From contig JBFMBK010000016.1 in assembly GCA_040755295.1 (NCBI GenBank), positions 1-60,154 of the forward strand: a stretch of DNA of 60,154 nucleotides. The letters run 5' to 3'. Origin of the DNA: Bacillota bacterium. Its GTDB lineage: Bacteria; Bacillota; Desulfotomaculia; Desulfotomaculales; Ammonificaceae. The notes under the pieces were generated by a model. The model was not told the origin of the DNA and made no database searches. It saw only the letters and a program-made list of their open reading frames with translations. Shown here piece by piece: positions 60,002-60,154 of this stretch. Position 1 is the first letter of the stretch. Each line of letters opens with the position of its first letter. The position numbers and the translations under genes are program-made.

Positions 60002-60154
60002 TCACTGGGCTTGCTTGGGACCTCGTTTGGGAGGACCGCACTTCACCTTACCGGTCGTTAGATCTTCAAACGCTTGCGACACCGGCTTTTGCTGTTCATC
60101 AATTAAGCCGGCGTTTACTTTTTCCGTAAGAATACGGGCATACTTTGCCGCTAC
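60002..60154 (-). CDS. rpoZ: RNA polymerase omega subunit, C-terminal part (runs off window)
   Basis: The last 50 codons read on the minus strand include Ala-Ala-Lys-Tyr-Ala-Arg-Ile-Leu, Gln-Lys-Pro-Val-Ser-Gln-Ala-Phe-Glu-Asp-Leu and Thr-Gly-Lys-Val-Lys-Cys, matching the RpoZ helix and its 'KPV..A...I..GKI' end, followed by a basic tail. The 5' part is beyond the right edge. Position upstream of coaBC and priA supports the call (gmk-rpoZ-coaBC-priA order in Firmicutes). Confidence 0.88.
   Translation of the reverse strand, partial: VAAKYARILTEKVNAGLIDEQQKPVSQAFEDLTTGKVKCGPPKRGPKQAQ

Overview
The window looks like chromosome from an anaerobic, spore-forming Firmicute of the class Clostridia, most like the Pelotomaculum/Desulfotomaculum group. 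This is inferred from gene content, not from a search. Supporting signs are sporulation genes (spoIIP, spoVB-like, two alpha/beta-type SASPs), an IspH-ribosomal protein S1 fusion, Firmicutes-type PrkC/Stp, Rex, DUF3189 and DUF1614 proteins, and a Tat-exported group 1-like [NiFe] hydrogenase. Many starts are TTG or GTG behind strong Shine-Dalgarno (SD) sequences. No CRISPR array, transposase or prophage is visible.

Layout. 1-1570: a sensor-kinase-like protein lacking its ATPase domain, and a secreted rhodanese. 1588-25573, all on the minus strand: one long colinear block. In transcription order it runs trpE-G-D-C-F-B-A, hisC, aroF, pheA, tyrA, aroA, cmk, plsC, ispH-rpsA, DUF1614, spoIIP, two DUF3189 genes, a DUF512 radical-SAM-like gene, der and plsY. 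It covers aromatic amino acid synthesis followed by nucleotide, phospholipid, isoprenoid, translation and sporulation functions. 26041-32212: polysaccharide deacetylase, SASP, SpoVB-like flippase, EF-G-like GTPase, second SASP and tRNA-Trp. 32314-39350: malate dehydrogenase, tatC, tatA, hydrogenase large and small subunits, second tatA, hydrogenase maturation protease and phosphofructokinase. 39760-46802: a UPF0182 membrane protein, a small zinc-ribbon protein, adk, tRNA-Pro, a diguanylate cyclase and rex. 47030-60154: the classical cluster rpoZ-coaBC-priA-def-fmt-rsmB-rlmN-stp-prkC-rsgA-rpe on the minus strand.

Two observations stand out. First, the trp operon leader (25574-25876) holds a sigma-A promoter, eleven triplet units at exact 5-nt spacing (seven GAG, plus CAG and AAG), an antiterminator arm overlapping those units, and an intrinsic terminator. 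This is the architecture of a TRAP-controlled attenuator. Second, the hydrogenase large subunit reads well over its whole length but lacks three of the four nickel-ligating cysteines. The L1 motif has Ser at the bridging position, and the protein stops with TAA exactly where the first L2 cysteine should be. The small subunit, the maturation protease and the Tat genes around it look intact.

The intergenic DNA is rich in dispersed repeats: a family of large imperfect palindromes, several carrying a conserved element that abuts the SD of the next gene; arrays of a 7-nt GTTCAAG/GTTCAAC motif; and CCACAGAGACACAGAG-type inverted repeats. They have shaped many leaders, and one copy carries a second 3' end of the UPF0182 gene.
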